A stretch of DNA of 64,000 nucleotides from Streptomyces sp. TRM68416 (GCF_014596915.1 NZ_JACVWU010000018.1:124001-188000); one strand, 5' to 3'; positions 26,770-35,656 are shown, counted from the first letter of the stretch. Translations and numbers: made by a program. Notes: generated by a model not told the origin, from the sequence alone.

Positions 26770-26864
26770 CCCACTTGCCACCGGACCATTGTGCAGGCGG
26801 ACCGGCGGGATCCGTCCGGCCGTGCCGGGGCCGGAGACCGGGGCGGTCCGGAGCCGGGCCGACG

Positions 26865-27470
26865 TCATCCGGACCCGCGCAGGTTCGCCTCCAGGGCGAG
26901 GCACTCCTCGTACATCGGCAGCAGCCCCGCCGCGGCGGCCTCCGCCAGGCTCATCGCGGCGGCGTCCTTGTCCGACATCAGCGGAGCCTCCGTCAGGCCC
27001 CAGCCGATGTCCAGGTCCGGGTCCAGAGCGTTGATGTCGACCTGGCTGCCTGGGACGAACTCCGAGGAGCACAGGTAGCAGACGCAGGCGTCGTCGGTCA
27101 GCGCGAGGAAGCCGTGGCCGAGCCCTTCGGACAGGTACACCGCCGCCCCGGACTCGGCGTCCAGCCGCGTCATGTCCCACTGACCGAACGTGGGCGAGCC
27201 GATGCGCGTGTCCACCACGACGTCGAGGACCGCGCCCCGCACACACGTCACCACCTTCGCCTGGCCCGGTGGCGTCACCGTGCCGTGGATACCGCGCAGC
27301 GTGCCTCGCCGGGAACTGGAGAAGTTCACCTGCGCGACCGGAAAGGGCCGCCCCGTCTCCTCGGCTGCCCGGCTGTAGCGGTGCAGTTCGAAGAACGACC
27401 CGCGGCGGTCGGAGTGCTGTTGCGGTGTGATCCGCCAGGCGCGCGGCACCGCGAGTTCCCGAATGTCCAT
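26865..27470 (-). CDS. dTDP-4-keto-6-deoxyhexose 3,5-epimerase (RmlC family)
   Basis: A 201-aa cupin epimerase. Family motifs visible are DRRGSFFELHRYS near residue 22, RGIHGTV with the catalytic His near residue 61, VDTRIGSPTFGQW, and YLSEGLGHGFLALTDDACVCYLCS. It inverts C5 (and possibly C3) of the 4-keto sugar, which turns the pathway toward L-configured sugars such as L-rhodinose. The ATG at 27470 is divergent from the 4-ketoreductase. Length is normal for the family. Confidence 0.93.
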   Translation of the reverse strand: MDIRELAVPRAWRITPQQHSDRRGSFFELHRYSRAAEETGRPFPVAQVNFSSSRRGTLRGIHGTVTPPGQAKVVTCVRGAVLDVVVDTRIGSPTFGQWDMTRLDAESGAAVYLSEGLGHGFLALTDDACVCYLCSSEFVPGSQVDINALDPDLDIGWGLTEAPLMSDKDAAAMSLAEAAAAGLLPMYEECLALEANLRGSG

Positions 27471-27654
27471 AGTGTGCGGACGGTAGGCCGCCCCATTCGA
27501 TTCTCGATTGAGGCTCCGTGGCGGAACCTGCCACCAGGCACCGTGGACACAGCCTTGAACCCCACCCCGGACCATGCCGAGGCCGTCCCGCCGGCAGCCG
27601 CCGACCCGGTGGCACGACGGGGGCGGCACAGGTACCGGGTGCGCGGAGGTCCCC

Positions 27655-28635
27655 ATGTTCGGCAACGCCACAGACCAGCAGGACACCCCCGAGGGCGGCC
27701 ACGCCCGGGTGGTCGTCCTGGGCGGAACCGGTTTCGTCGGCAGACACGTATGCGCCGCGTTCCGGAACGAGCACAACGACGTGATCGCCGTGTCCCGGCA
27801 CGCGTCGCCCGTCCCCCCGGGGACGCGTGCCCTCGCCCTCGACCTGTGCGCGACCCCTCCCGAGGAGCTGGGCCGCGCCCTCACCGGCGGCCGCCCCTCG
27901 GTGGTGGTGAACGCTGCGGGCGCCGTGTGGGCGGCGTCGGAGGCGCAGATGGCCGTCGCCAACGCGGAGTTGGTGCGGTGTCTGCTCGACGGTCTGCGCA
28001 CGGCCGCCGCTCCCGTACGCCTCGTCCACCTGGGCTCGGTGAACGAGTACGCCCCCGCCCACGCGGGCCGGCCCGTCCACGAGTCCACGCCGACGCACCC
28101 CACCACGGCGTACGGGCAGACCAAACTGCGCGGCACCGACCTCGTCCTCGACGCGGCCCGGCGCGGCGACGTCGACGCCCTGGTGCTGCGGATGGCGAAC
28201 ATCGCCGGACCGGGCTCGCCCGCCGCTAGCCTGCTCGGCCAGGTCGCGCACCAACTGCGGCTCGCCGCCCGCGAGGGCCGCGCCGCTGAGATTCGGCTCA
28301 CCCCCCTGCGCGCCGCCCGCGACTTCGTCGACGCCACCGACGCGGCGGCGGCCGTGCGCGCCGCCGCTCGCTCCGCGGTCCGCGCCCGGGTCGTGAACAT
28401 CGGCAGCGGCCGGGCCGTCGCCGTGCGCTCCCTGGTGGAACTGCTGATCAAGGTGAGCGGGGTCCCCGCGGAGATCATGGAACAACCGCTCCCGGAGAGC
28501 GCCGCCGCGACCCCGCCCGAGTGCCTGGAGGTCGACATCCGGCTCGCCCGCGACCTCCTCGGCTGGACGCCGCGGCGGAGCCTGGAGGACGCGGTCGCCG
28601 ATCTGTGGCAGGACCTGCCGGCGCCCCCGGCATGA
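27655..28635 (+). CDS. NDP-hexose 4-ketoreductase (extended SDR)
   Basis: A 326-aa NAD(P)-dependent epimerase/dehydratase-type protein. VVVLGGTGFVGRHV near residue 18 is the Rossmann motif, NAAGAVW is typical of 4-ketoreductases, and YGQTK provides the Tyr/Lys pair (about residue 160). It would carry out the last reduction at C4 to give NDP-trideoxyhexose. The ATG at 27655 follows GGAGGT; the longer upstream frame is not coding-like. Divergent from the 3,5-epimerase, it comes right before glycosyltransferase 4. Confidence 0.87.
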   Translation: MFGNATDQQDTPEGGHARVVVLGGTGFVGRHVCAAFRNEHNDVIAVSRHASPVPPGTRALALDLCATPPEELGRALTGGRPSVVVNAAGAVWAASEAQMAVANAELVRCLLDGLRTAAAPVRLVHLGSVNEYAPAHAGRPVHESTPTHPTTAYGQTKLRGTDLVLDAARRGDVDALVLRMANIAGPGSPAASLLGQVAHQLRLAAREGRAAEIRLTPLRAARDFVDATDAAAAVRAAARSAVRARVVNIGSGRAVAVRSLVELLIKVSGVPAEIMEQPLPESAAATPPECLEVDIRLARDLLGWTPRRSLEDAVADLWQDLPAPPA

Positions 28636-28698
28636 GGGTGCGCCCGCGCCGGGGGCCGACGGTCGTCCCCCAGGCACATGGACATGGAAGAAGGGCAC

Positions 28699-29919
28699 AT
28701 GCGCGTACTGTTCGCGACCTGGACCGGGTCGTCCCACCTGCTGCCGATGGTGCCGCTCGCGTGGGCGGCGCGGGCCGCCGGGCACGACGTCAGGGTGGCC
28801 GCGCCGCCGTCCTGCACCGACGCGGTCGTCGGCGCCGGGCTGACCGCCGTGCCGGTGGGCCGGGACGTCTCGCGCGAAGAGCTGGCCCGGCGCACCGAGG
28901 GACTCGCCGCCTGGCTGGGGGAGAAGGAGCCGTGGCCGCGGGACTGGGCGCGCTCGCCCGAGGCGGCGGGTGGCGAGGTGGCGGCCGTCTACCGCGCGCT
29001 CGCCGAGAAGCAGTTCGTGGTCGCCGACGCCATGGTCGACGACCTGCTGGCGTTCGCCCGGCACTGGCGTCCGGACGTCATCGTGCACGACACCGTCTGC
29101 TACGCCGCCACCGTCGTCGGCGCGGTCCTCGGCGTTCCCGTCTTCAGCCACATGTTCGGCTCCCCGATGATCACCCGGAACGAGCTCCAGGACATGACGG
29201 GCGACCCGCTGCCGGGCTACGCCGCGCTGTTCGAGCGGTTCGGCGCCGAGCCGCCGCGCGGCCCGGCCGGCTGGATCGACCCCTGCCCGCCCGAACTCCG
29301 CTGGCCCGCCGGCGTGGAGCGCACCGACATCCGCTTCGTCCCCTGCAACGGCCGCGGCGCCGTCGAGCCCGCGTGGCTGCGCGAGCCGAAGCGACGCCCC
29401 CGGATCTGCCTCACCTGGGGCCTGACCGCGGCCCAGGTCCGCCCCGAGCGGATGCCGGAGGCGTTCGGACAGACCCTCAAGGCGCTGACCGCGCTGGACG
29501 TAGACGTGGTCCTCGCGGTCACCGCCGCGCACCGCGGGCTGCTCGGCTCGCTGCCGCCGCGGGTACGGGTCGCCGAGGGCATCCCCTTCTCGCTGCTGCT
29601 GCCCGGCTGCGACGCGCTGATCCACCACGGCGGCACCGGTACCGGCCTGACCGCGGTGGCCGCCGGGGTGCCGCAGCTCATGTTCCCGCTCGCGCCGGTC
29701 CTCGCCGCGTTCGCCGAGCGGGTCGACGCGGCGGGCGCGGGCATCATGCTCGACCCGAACGAGGCGGGTGACGCCCCGAGCGTCGAGGCCGCCCTGCGGA
29801 CGCTCCTTGCCGAGCCCGTCCGGGCCCGCACGGCGGCGGTCCGCGCGGGGATGACCGCGCTGCCTGCCCCGGCCGACGTGCTGTCGCTGCTCCGCGCGGC
29901 GGCGGACGGCATGCGCTGA
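28699..29919 (+). CDS. glycosyltransferase 4 (GT-B fold)
   Basis: A 406-aa transferase (MRVLFATWTGSSHLLPMVPLAWAARAAGHDV). It has an internal region typical of longer anthracycline and aureolic acid transferases (WRPDVIVHDTVCYAATVVGAVL) and the donor motif LIHHGGTGTGLTAVAAGVPQ near residue 310. It belongs with glycosyltransferase 5 rather than with the 17265/21069/22238 group, judged by this region and by the IDPCPPELR segment. An ATG seven codons upstream (28678) is an alternative start. A strong hairpin follows. Confidence 0.93.
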   Translation: MRVLFATWTGSSHLLPMVPLAWAARAAGHDVRVAAPPSCTDAVVGAGLTAVPVGRDVSREELARRTEGLAAWLGEKEPWPRDWARSPEAAGGEVAAVYRALAEKQFVVADAMVDDLLAFARHWRPDVIVHDTVCYAATVVGAVLGVPVFSHMFGSPMITRNELQDMTGDPLPGYAALFERFGAEPPRGPAGWIDPCPPELRWPAGVERTDIRFVPCNGRGAVEPAWLREPKRRPRICLTWGLTAAQVRPERMPEAFGQTLKALTALDVDVVLAVTAAHRGLLGSLPPRVRVAEGIPFSLLLPGCDALIHHGGTGTGLTAVAAGVPQLMFPLAPVLAAFAERVDAAGAGIMLDPNEAGDAPSVEAALRTLLAEPVRARTAAVRAGMTALPAPADVLSLLRAAADGMR

Positions 29920-29939
29920 TCGCCGGAGCCGGTACGACG

Positions 29940-29980
29940 AAGGGGGCGCCCCCGGCCGGAAAGGCCGGGGGCGCCCCCTT
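29940..29980. terminator. strong bidirectional terminator hairpin
   Basis: An 18-bp perfect stem (AAGGGGGCGCCCCCGGCC and its complement, 29940-29957 and 29963-29980) encloses a 5-nt loop. It lies between the convergent glycosyltransferase 4 and O-methyltransferase genes. Confidence 0.85.
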
Positions 29981-29987
29981 GGCGTGA

Positions 29988-31067
29988 TCAGTCCTCGGGG
30001 ACGCACTCCAGGACGGTCCAGTCGCCGGCCTCCGGCTCGTGTGTGAGGCGGAAGCCCGCTCCGGCGAGGAGACGGCGCCATTCGGTGAGATTGCGTTCCC
30101 GGCCGCCCATCACCACCATCATGTCCAGGTCGAGGAGCTTGGCCGGGTCCCAGGCGTTCATCGGCGCCACGACCTGTTCCAGGATCAGTAGCCGCGCTCC
30201 CGTCCCGCCGATGGCCTCCCGCACCCGGCGCAGGATCCGCGCGGCCCCGTCGTCGGGCCAGTCGTGCAGCACCGTCTTCAGGACGTAGGTGTCGCAGCCG
30301 GTGGGCAGCGCGTCGGTGAAGAAGTCGCCCCCGACCACCTCCGCCCGGTCGTCGACGCCGCGTTCTTCGAGGAGCTCCCCGGCGGCGGCGACCACTTGCG
30401 GCCGGTCGAAGAGCACGCCCCGCGCGTCCGGGTACCGCTCCAGGAGCGAGGCGAGGAAGTAGCCGCGCCCGCCGCCGACGTCGGCGATCCGCCGGGGGCC
30501 CCCGAAGTCGTGACGTTCGAGGTAGACCGCGCCGAGGCGGCGGCTGATGCCGGTCATTGCCGCGTCGAAGACCCGCGCGGCCTCGTCGTCGGCCTCCAGG
30601 TCCTGCCAGAACGACCGGCCGTGCACGTGGTCGAAGCCCGGGCGTCCCGTGCGGACGCTGTGGCCGAGGCCGGTGAACGCCCGGTTGAACTTCTCCGAGC
30701 CGTCGAGCAGCACCGCGTCGCGCACGTTGTCCGGCACGTCCCCGCGCAGCCCCTCGGCCAGCTCGGTCAGCGCGAACACCTCCGGCTCCACCTCGTGGAA
30801 CAGCCCGACCAGGACGGCGAACCTGAGCACCCGGTAGAGCTGCGTCGCATCGCAGCCGACCGCTTCGGCGATCTCCCGCACCGGCCTGGGCCCGGCGGCG
30901 AGCACATCGGCCACGCCGAGGTCGGCCAGGGTGTGCACGACGGCGGTGAACCGCTGCCCGTTGGCGAGCAGCATCAGCTTCAGGCGCGGCGGCACCGGGC
31001 CCTCGGGGGTGATGAGGTCCAGCGGCACCGCTGCGGTGTCCGGGGCCCCGACGGTCGGGTCAGACAT
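29988..31067 (-). CDS. SAM-dependent O-methyltransferase (PF00891 type)
   Basis: A 359-aa methyltransferase. A dimerisation/winged-helix part (about residues 20-110, KLMLLANGQRFTAVVHTLADLGVADVL) precedes the Rossmann domain with IADVGGGRGYFLASLLERYPDARGVLFDRP near residue 190, then VLKTVLHDWPDDGAARIL. Relatives (DmpM/TcmO/OxyF-type) methylate hydroxyls of aromatic polyketides. The ATG overlaps the stop of the upstream acyl-CoA-dehydrogenase-like gene (ATGTCTGA), so the two are translationally coupled. The methylated position cannot be read from the sequence. Confidence 0.92.
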   Translation of the reverse strand: MSDPTVGAPDTAAVPLDLITPEGPVPPRLKLMLLANGQRFTAVVHTLADLGVADVLAAGPRPVREIAEAVGCDATQLYRVLRFAVLVGLFHEVEPEVFALTELAEGLRGDVPDNVRDAVLLDGSEKFNRAFTGLGHSVRTGRPGFDHVHGRSFWQDLEADDEAARVFDAAMTGISRRLGAVYLERHDFGGPRRIADVGGGRGYFLASLLERYPDARGVLFDRPQVVAAAGELLEERGVDDRAEVVGGDFFTDALPTGCDTYVLKTVLHDWPDDGAARILRRVREAIGGTGARLLILEQVVAPMNAWDPAKLLDLDMMVVMGGRERNLTEWRRLLAGAGFRLTHEPEAGDWTVLECVPED

Positions 31068-32214
31068 CGTTCTGTTCTCCGTTCCTGGCACTCTCGGCGT
31101 CCATGAGGTGGTCGGCGTAGACCACGGCGGCGGTTCCGAACTGGAGCACCGCGTGCCCCGCCGCGCAGTTGACGTCCCGCCAGGCCCGCTGCACCGATCC
31201 GCCGGTGTGCTGGGTGCGGGCGCCGCCCGTCCGGAAGAGGCGGTCGACGGCGGAGCCGAGCAGCTCGGCCGCGTAGGCGAAGTCCCTGGGCGCGCGGGCC
31301 AGTTCGAGCGACGTGGGGGAGCCGGTGTCGGCCGCCGCCGCGGCGCGCTCCAGGAGTAGCGCGGCGGCGTCGATCTCGGCGCCGGCGCGGGCGAGCGCCG
31401 TCTGCGCGGCCGGATTGGCGCGCGCGGACTTGCCCGTGATCTCCGTCTTGCCCGCGAGCCGCGCCGCTGAGTCGCGCAGCGCCGCACGGGCCGCGCCGAG
31501 CGCCGGGGCCACGAACGTCAGGCCGTTGACGGCCTTGAACGGCACCAGCCTCCGCTCCCCGTCGACGACCCCGGCCATCAGGTCGGCCTGCGCGCACGTC
31601 AGACGGGCTGGGACGGGCACGTCGTCCAGGACGACGGCGTGGCTGCCGGTGCCCGCCAGGCCGACGTTGTCCCAGGTGTCCAGGACGCGGTAGGCGGCGC
31701 GCGGCACCATGAAGAAGCGGTACTCGCGCTCCGGTGTGAACGCGCCGAGCAGCGTCCAGGCCGCGTCGTCGACGCCGCTCGCAAACGGCCAGGTGCCGCT
31801 CAGGCGGTAGCCGTCACCGTCCCGCACCACCTGCCCGGCGGGTGCGATCGACGCAGCGAACAACGCGTCGGCGCCCGGCTCCGCACCCCAGATCTCCGCC
31901 CTCCCTGCGGGCGGCAGGTGCGCGGCCATCCGGCCGAGGACGGCGTACACGGCCGCGTTCCAGGCCGTCGCCGCGCAGTTCTCGCCGATCTCGGCGACCG
32001 CGTGCAGCAGTACGGAGTACGAGCCGTCGGCGCCGCCGTGCGCGGTGGGCGCGAGGTGCCGGGCGAACCCGGCGTCCCGCAGCGCGTCGACGACCTCGGC
32101 GGGCAGGGCGCGCAGCGCCTCGGTCCGCTCGGCGAACCGGGCTGCTACGGCGCCGAGTTCGGCGGTGCGGGGTGCGTGCGGGGGCACGGTGTGGGCGGGG
32201 GCTGCGGTGCTCAA
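31060..32214 (-). CDS. acyl-CoA dehydrogenase-like flavin oxygenase
   Basis: A 384-aa protein with the acyl-CoA dehydrogenase fold. The N-terminal helical domain is LRDAGFARHLAPTAHGGADG, the middle beta domain runs from YRLSGTWPFASGVDDAAWTLLGAF, and the C-terminal helices end WRDVNCAAGHAVLQFGTAAV. It resembles two-component flavin hydroxylases and related oxygenases, not beta-oxidation enzymes, since the catalytic Glu region is not evident and no CoA partner gene is near. The best start is TTG at 32214, with GGAAGGA 6 nt upstream; it overlaps the glycosyltransferase 5 stop (TTGA). No flavin reductase is encoded in the island. Confidence 0.82.
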   Translation of the reverse strand: MSTAAPAHTVPPHAPRTAELGAVAARFAERTEALRALPAEVVDALRDAGFARHLAPTAHGGADGSYSVLLHAVAEIGENCAATAWNAAVYAVLGRMAAHLPPAGRAEIWGAEPGADALFAASIAPAGQVVRDGDGYRLSGTWPFASGVDDAAWTLLGAFTPEREYRFFMVPRAAYRVLDTWDNVGLAGTGSHAVVLDDVPVPARLTCAQADLMAGVVDGERRLVPFKAVNGLTFVAPALGAARAALRDSAARLAGKTEITGKSARANPAAQTALARAGAEIDAAALLLERAAAAADTGSPTSLELARAPRDFAYAAELLGSAVDRLFRTGGARTQHTGGSVQRAWRDVNCAAGHAVLQFGTAAVVYADHLMDAESARNGEQNDV

Positions 32215-33488
32215 CGGATGTCCTTCCGGTGCGGCCCGGCGGCGGGCGCGCCCGCGGGTCCGGACGCGGCGAGGGATTCGAGGTGGGGCACGAGGGCCGC
32301 CGGGGTGGGCTGGGCGAGCATGTTGTGGCGCAGTTCGCGGGCGGCGCGGGCGTACGCGGCGTCGTCGAGCAGCCCCACCAGGGCGTCGTGGATCCGCCGC
32401 GTACCGGACCGCGCTGTCCCGGCGGCCAGGTCGCCGCGTACGAGGTGGCGCCCGGCGCCGAGCGTCTCCAGGCGGTCGCCGGTCATCATCTGCTCGGGGC
32501 GCGGCGAGACGATCAGCTGGGGTGTGCCGGACCAGACGGATGTCATCGTCGTGCCGCCGCCGCCCTGGTGGACGACGGCCGAGCAGGACGGAAGGAGCAG
32601 GCTCAGCGGCAGGTTCTCTACGACGCGGGTCCCTGCCGGCAGTCCCTCCGGCGGGGCCTGCCCGGTGTCGGACAGGGCCAGGACGAGTTCTGCGTCGAGG
32701 CCGTGCACGGCGGCGAGGACCTGGTCGAAGACGTCCGGGGTCCCGCCCCCGATGCGCGCGCTGGTGATGCCCCAGGTGACGCAGACGCGGGGCCGGGAGG
32801 GCGGATCGAGCAGCCAGTCCGGGCCGGTGCCGGGGCCGTTGTAGGGGACGTAGCGGCAGGGCAGGCGGGGGTCGGGCGAGGGCAGCGACATGCGGGGCGG
32901 GCAGGGATCGATCCACACGTCCGGCTCGGGCTTGGGCGCCACGCCGAACCGCTTGAACAGCGCTGCGAAGTCCGGCGCGAGGTTCCCGGTCAGCGGGTCG
33001 CGGTGGTGCCTGGGCAGCACGATGTTGCCCCACAGCGTCGCCGCGGTCGGCACGTCGAGGACCGCGCCCGCAACCAGGCCGGCGAACGTCACCGCGTCGT
33101 GCACGACCAGGTCGGGCCGCCAGGCGCGGGCGAAGCCGATCAGGCCGTCCACCATCGCCGCGGCCATCGCGGTCTGCTTGTGCCCGAGCGCGGCGTACAT
33201 CTCCTGCTGCGACGGGCTGAGCAGCTCCGGCCTGCCCTGCCAGTCGTTGGTCCAACGGGCCTGCCGGTGCCAGGACTTCAGGGCCGGAGCCGTCGACATG
33301 CCGACGAGATCCGCGTCGTCCGCGACCGTCACCGGGCTCAGCCCGGCCCGGCCCACGGCGTCGGCGAGCCCCGGGCCGACGGCGACCCGGACGTCGTGTC
33401 CGGCGGCCTGCAGGGCCCAGCCGAGGGGGACCATCGGATAGAGATGGGACGGCCATGCCCACGTGGTGAGCAGTACGCGCAAGATCAT
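32211..33488 (-). CDS. glycosyltransferase 5 (GT-B fold)
   Basis: A 425-aa transferase (MILRVLLTTWAWPSHLYPMVPLGWALQAAGHDV). WRPDLVVHDAVTFAGLV and WIDPCPPRM resemble glycosyltransferase 4. In the donor motif the usual HHGG is HQGG (VVHQGGGGTTMTSVWSGTPQ), which may alter nucleotide-sugar contact. It is the first gene of a leftward coupled unit: glycosyltransferase 5, oxygenase, methyltransferase. GAGGTG precedes the start. The promoter is divergent from the ketoreductase and contains SARP-like heptamers. Confidence 0.92.
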   Translation of the reverse strand: MILRVLLTTWAWPSHLYPMVPLGWALQAAGHDVRVAVGPGLADAVGRAGLSPVTVADDADLVGMSTAPALKSWHRQARWTNDWQGRPELLSPSQQEMYAALGHKQTAMAAAMVDGLIGFARAWRPDLVVHDAVTFAGLVAGAVLDVPTAATLWGNIVLPRHHRDPLTGNLAPDFAALFKRFGVAPKPEPDVWIDPCPPRMSLPSPDPRLPCRYVPYNGPGTGPDWLLDPPSRPRVCVTWGITSARIGGGTPDVFDQVLAAVHGLDAELVLALSDTGQAPPEGLPAGTRVVENLPLSLLLPSCSAVVHQGGGGTTMTSVWSGTPQLIVSPRPEQMMTGDRLETLGAGRHLVRGDLAAGTARSGTRRIHDALVGLLDDAAYARAARELRHNMLAQPTPAALVPHLESLAASGPAGAPAAGPHRKDIR

Positions 33489-33592
33489 CACCTCGAACGG
33501 AGTCGGGAAAGGCCGGGGCGATGGTGTCGTCGGGGCTTCGACGGCGGGCCGAGCCGCCGTCGAGGGGCCTGCCCGCCCGCCCAACCGCGACT

Positions 33593-33610
33593 TCGAACCA
33601 GGTTCGAAAC
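33593..33610. promoter_or_regulatory. putative SARP binding site (two-way)
   Basis: TCGAACC (33593) and TCGAAAC (33604) start 11 bp apart. Because TTCGAA is self-complementary, the site reads as an 11-bp-spaced pair on both strands, which fits its place between the divergent glycosyltransferase 5 and ketoreductase genes. The assignment is by pattern only. Confidence 0.6.
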
Positions 33611-33674
33611 CGGGACGCCATGCTGCCTGCGGCCAGGTCGGCCGGACAGACAGGCGGAGATCAGGAGGGGTCGG

Positions 33675-34436
33675 ATGGACTGGGGCGTACGGGACCGGAC
33701 GGTGCTGGTGACCGGAGGCAGCAAGGGCATCGGGCTGGCCGTGGCCAGGGCGTTCGCCGCCGAGGGGGCGCGGGTCGCACTGACCTGGCGGACCGACGAG
33801 GAGGCCGCCGCACGCGCCGCCGATGAGCTGGGCGCCGCGGACGGCCGCGCCTGCCACGTGCGGTACGCGCTCGACGAGCCGGACTCGCCCCGGGCCGCCG
33901 TCGAGGAGGTGACCGCCAGCTGGGGCGGCGTCGACGTGCTGGTGGCCAACGCCCTGGTCCGGCCGCGCCGCCGCACCGCCGGTGAGCGGTTCGAGGACCT
34001 GTCGCCGGACGAGTGGGCGCCGCTGCTGGAGGGCAACATCTCCGGCACCGTCCGCACGGTGCAGGCGGTGCTGCCGGGCATGCGGGAGCGGGGCTGGGGG
34101 CGGGTGGTCTTCGTGTCCTCGCACGTGGCGGTCGACGGCAAGCCCCGCCAGGAGATCTACGGCGCGGCGAAGATGGCGCTGCACGGCCTGATGCGCAGCC
34201 TCGCCTGGGACGTGGGCCGGGGCGGCGTCTTGGTCAACGTGATCAGCCCCGGCCTCACCCTCACCGAGGGCGTCCGTACCGTTCTGCCCGCGGAAGTGCG
34301 CGACGAGGAGCGGCTGCTGACCCCGACGGGCCGTCTGAGCGAGCCGGCCGAGGTCGCCGCCGCCGCGCTGTTTCTGGGCTCCGGCGCCAACGGCAACATC
34401 TCGGGCCAGGTCCTGACGGTCGCGGGCGGACGGTGA
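33675..34436 (+). CDS. SDR-family ketoreductase
   Basis: A 253-aa classical short-chain dehydrogenase. TVLVTGGSKGIGLAVARAFA binds NADP(H) at the N-terminus, NALV replaces the more usual NNAG, VVFVSSHVA carries the Ser and YGAAK the Tyr/Lys (about residue 157). In this setting it most likely reduces a keto group of the polyketide chain or aglycone (FabG/OxyJ-type role). A role in sugar reduction is less likely because the sugar ketoreductases are accounted for. GGAGGGG precedes the ATG at 33675. It is a single-gene unit converging on the cerJ-like gene. Confidence 0.87.
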   Translation: MDWGVRDRTVLVTGGSKGIGLAVARAFAAEGARVALTWRTDEEAAARAADELGAADGRACHVRYALDEPDSPRAAVEEVTASWGGVDVLVANALVRPRRRTAGERFEDLSPDEWAPLLEGNISGTVRTVQAVLPGMRERGWGRVVFVSSHVAVDGKPRQEIYGAAKMALHGLMRSLAWDVGRGGVLVNVISPGLTLTEGVRTVLPAEVRDEERLLTPTGRLSEPAEVAAAALFLGSGANGNISGQVLTVAGGR

Positions 34437-34463
34437 GGCGACGGCCCGGCCGGGCCACCCGTC

Positions 34464-35498
34464 TCACACGGTGGTGGAGCCGAGGATCTCCACGACCGCT
34501 GCCGTGCACGTGTAGCCCGCTCCGCCGCCGAACAGCAGCACACGGTCGCCGGGTCCGACGGCCCCCGTTTCCGTCAGCTCGGCGAGCCCGGCGAACTGGT
34601 CACCCGCACCGAGGTGACCTGTCGTGCGGCCGAACGACCAGGAGGTGCGCTCGTCGGGCACCCCGAGCAGGTCGTGCAACTCGTGCCCGGTGCCGCGCCG
34701 GGAGACGGGGATGACGGCCCGAGCGATGTCCTCGACGGCCGTGTCCGAGTCCTCCAGGACGCGGTTCCGCGCCGCTACCAGCAGGTCGATGTAGCGGTGG
34801 GGGAGGTCCTCGTACGCCGCGGCGCGGGCGCCGTCGACGGTGCGCTGCCCCAGGTCGACCGTGGGTACGGGAATCTGCGGGTGGCGCCGGAACGGCTCGT
34901 CGCCGCGGCCGAGTATCTCCAGCGAGTTGTCGGCGGACGTCACCGTGGCGAGCACCCGGGCGAAGCCGCCGCGCGTGGAGAGGACCAGCGCGCTCGCCCC
35001 GTCGCCGTACATCGTCACGTCGACGGTGTTCCAGCGGTCGACGCGCGGCCCGGAGAACCGGTCGGCCGTCGTGATCAGGGCGGCGTGCCCCGACGCCGGG
35101 CCGGCGCCCAGGTAGGAGGCGGCCAGTTCCAGGCCGCCCATGCCGCCGTTGCAGCGCTGCGCGATGCTGAACGCGGGCACCTGACGGCCGACAGCCTCGT
35201 GGGCGACGTAACTCGCCTCCGGCCACATGTCGATGCCCTGGTACCAGAGCGAGGCGTGCAGGACCAGGGCCACGTCCGCGGGGTCGGTGCCGCCCCGGCT
35301 CAGCGCTTCGCGGGCCGCCCGCACCGCCATCCGCGGGGGCGCGTCCCGCTCGGCGTCGGACGCCACCGCGAGCGAGTCGATCCCGCGCAGCTTGCGCCGC
35401 TCGGGCTCCAAGAGGCCCACGGTGACGGCTTCGTCGGCCGACACGAGGGGCGGCAGCCAACTGGCCACGCCGGACACGTACAGGTTCTCCCAACGCAA
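34464..35498 (-). CDS. cerJ: KSIII-like malonyl-type O-acyltransferase (CerJ)
   Basis: A 344-aa ketosynthase III homologue. Starting at the TTG at 35498 (GGAGG 7 nt upstream), the nucleophile in AFSIAQRCNGG is Cys116 and the His in TTGHLGAGDQ is His295, the residue numbers I recall for the catalytic pair of CerJ. Where FabH has Asn, this motif has Asp300. CerJ from cervimycin biosynthesis forms esters by moving malonyl-type groups onto sugar hydroxyls instead of making carbon-carbon bonds. The five glycosyltransferases and trideoxysugar genes around it fit. The longer frame to 35564 lacks a ribosome binding site. Identity with CerJ is recognised from memory of the family; orthology is not proven here. 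Confidence 0.85.
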   Translation of the reverse strand: MRWENLYVSGVASWLPPLVSADEAVTVGLLEPERRKLRGIDSLAVASDAERDAPPRMAVRAAREALSRGGTDPADVALVLHASLWYQGIDMWPEASYVAHEAVGRQVPAFSIAQRCNGGMGGLELAASYLGAGPASGHAALITTADRFSGPRVDRWNTVDVTMYGDGASALVLSTRGGFARVLATVTSADNSLEILGRGDEPFRRHPQIPVPTVDLGQRTVDGARAAAYEDLPHRYIDLLVAARNRVLEDSDTAVEDIARAVIPVSRRGTGHELHDLLGVPDERTSWSFGRTTGHLGAGDQFAGLAELTETGAVGPGDRVLLFGGGAGYTCTAAVVEILGSTTV

Positions 35499-35656
35499 GG
35501 AAGCCTCCGGGTTCAGGGTCGTGCAACGAGACGTCGGCCACCCTGGCAGCCGTCCTTGGAGCACGCGTCGAGCGGCGGCCCGCGGGCCGCGCGCTCCCTC
35601 CCGGCGCCGTGAACACCGCTGTGAACACCGCCGTCACCACCGCCTTCCATCGTGAC

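Noticed and set aside
23479..30081. A 2200-codon open frame on the minus strand
   Set aside because: Only 23479-26769 carries a protein with domains; the rest is the antisense shadow of epimerase, 4-ketoreductase and glycosyltransferase genes in very GC-rich DNA.
31060..32214. Nitrososynthase acting on an amino sugar
   Set aside because: The fold would allow it, but the cluster has no aminotransferase to make an amino sugar, so a tailoring oxygenase on the aglycone is more likely.
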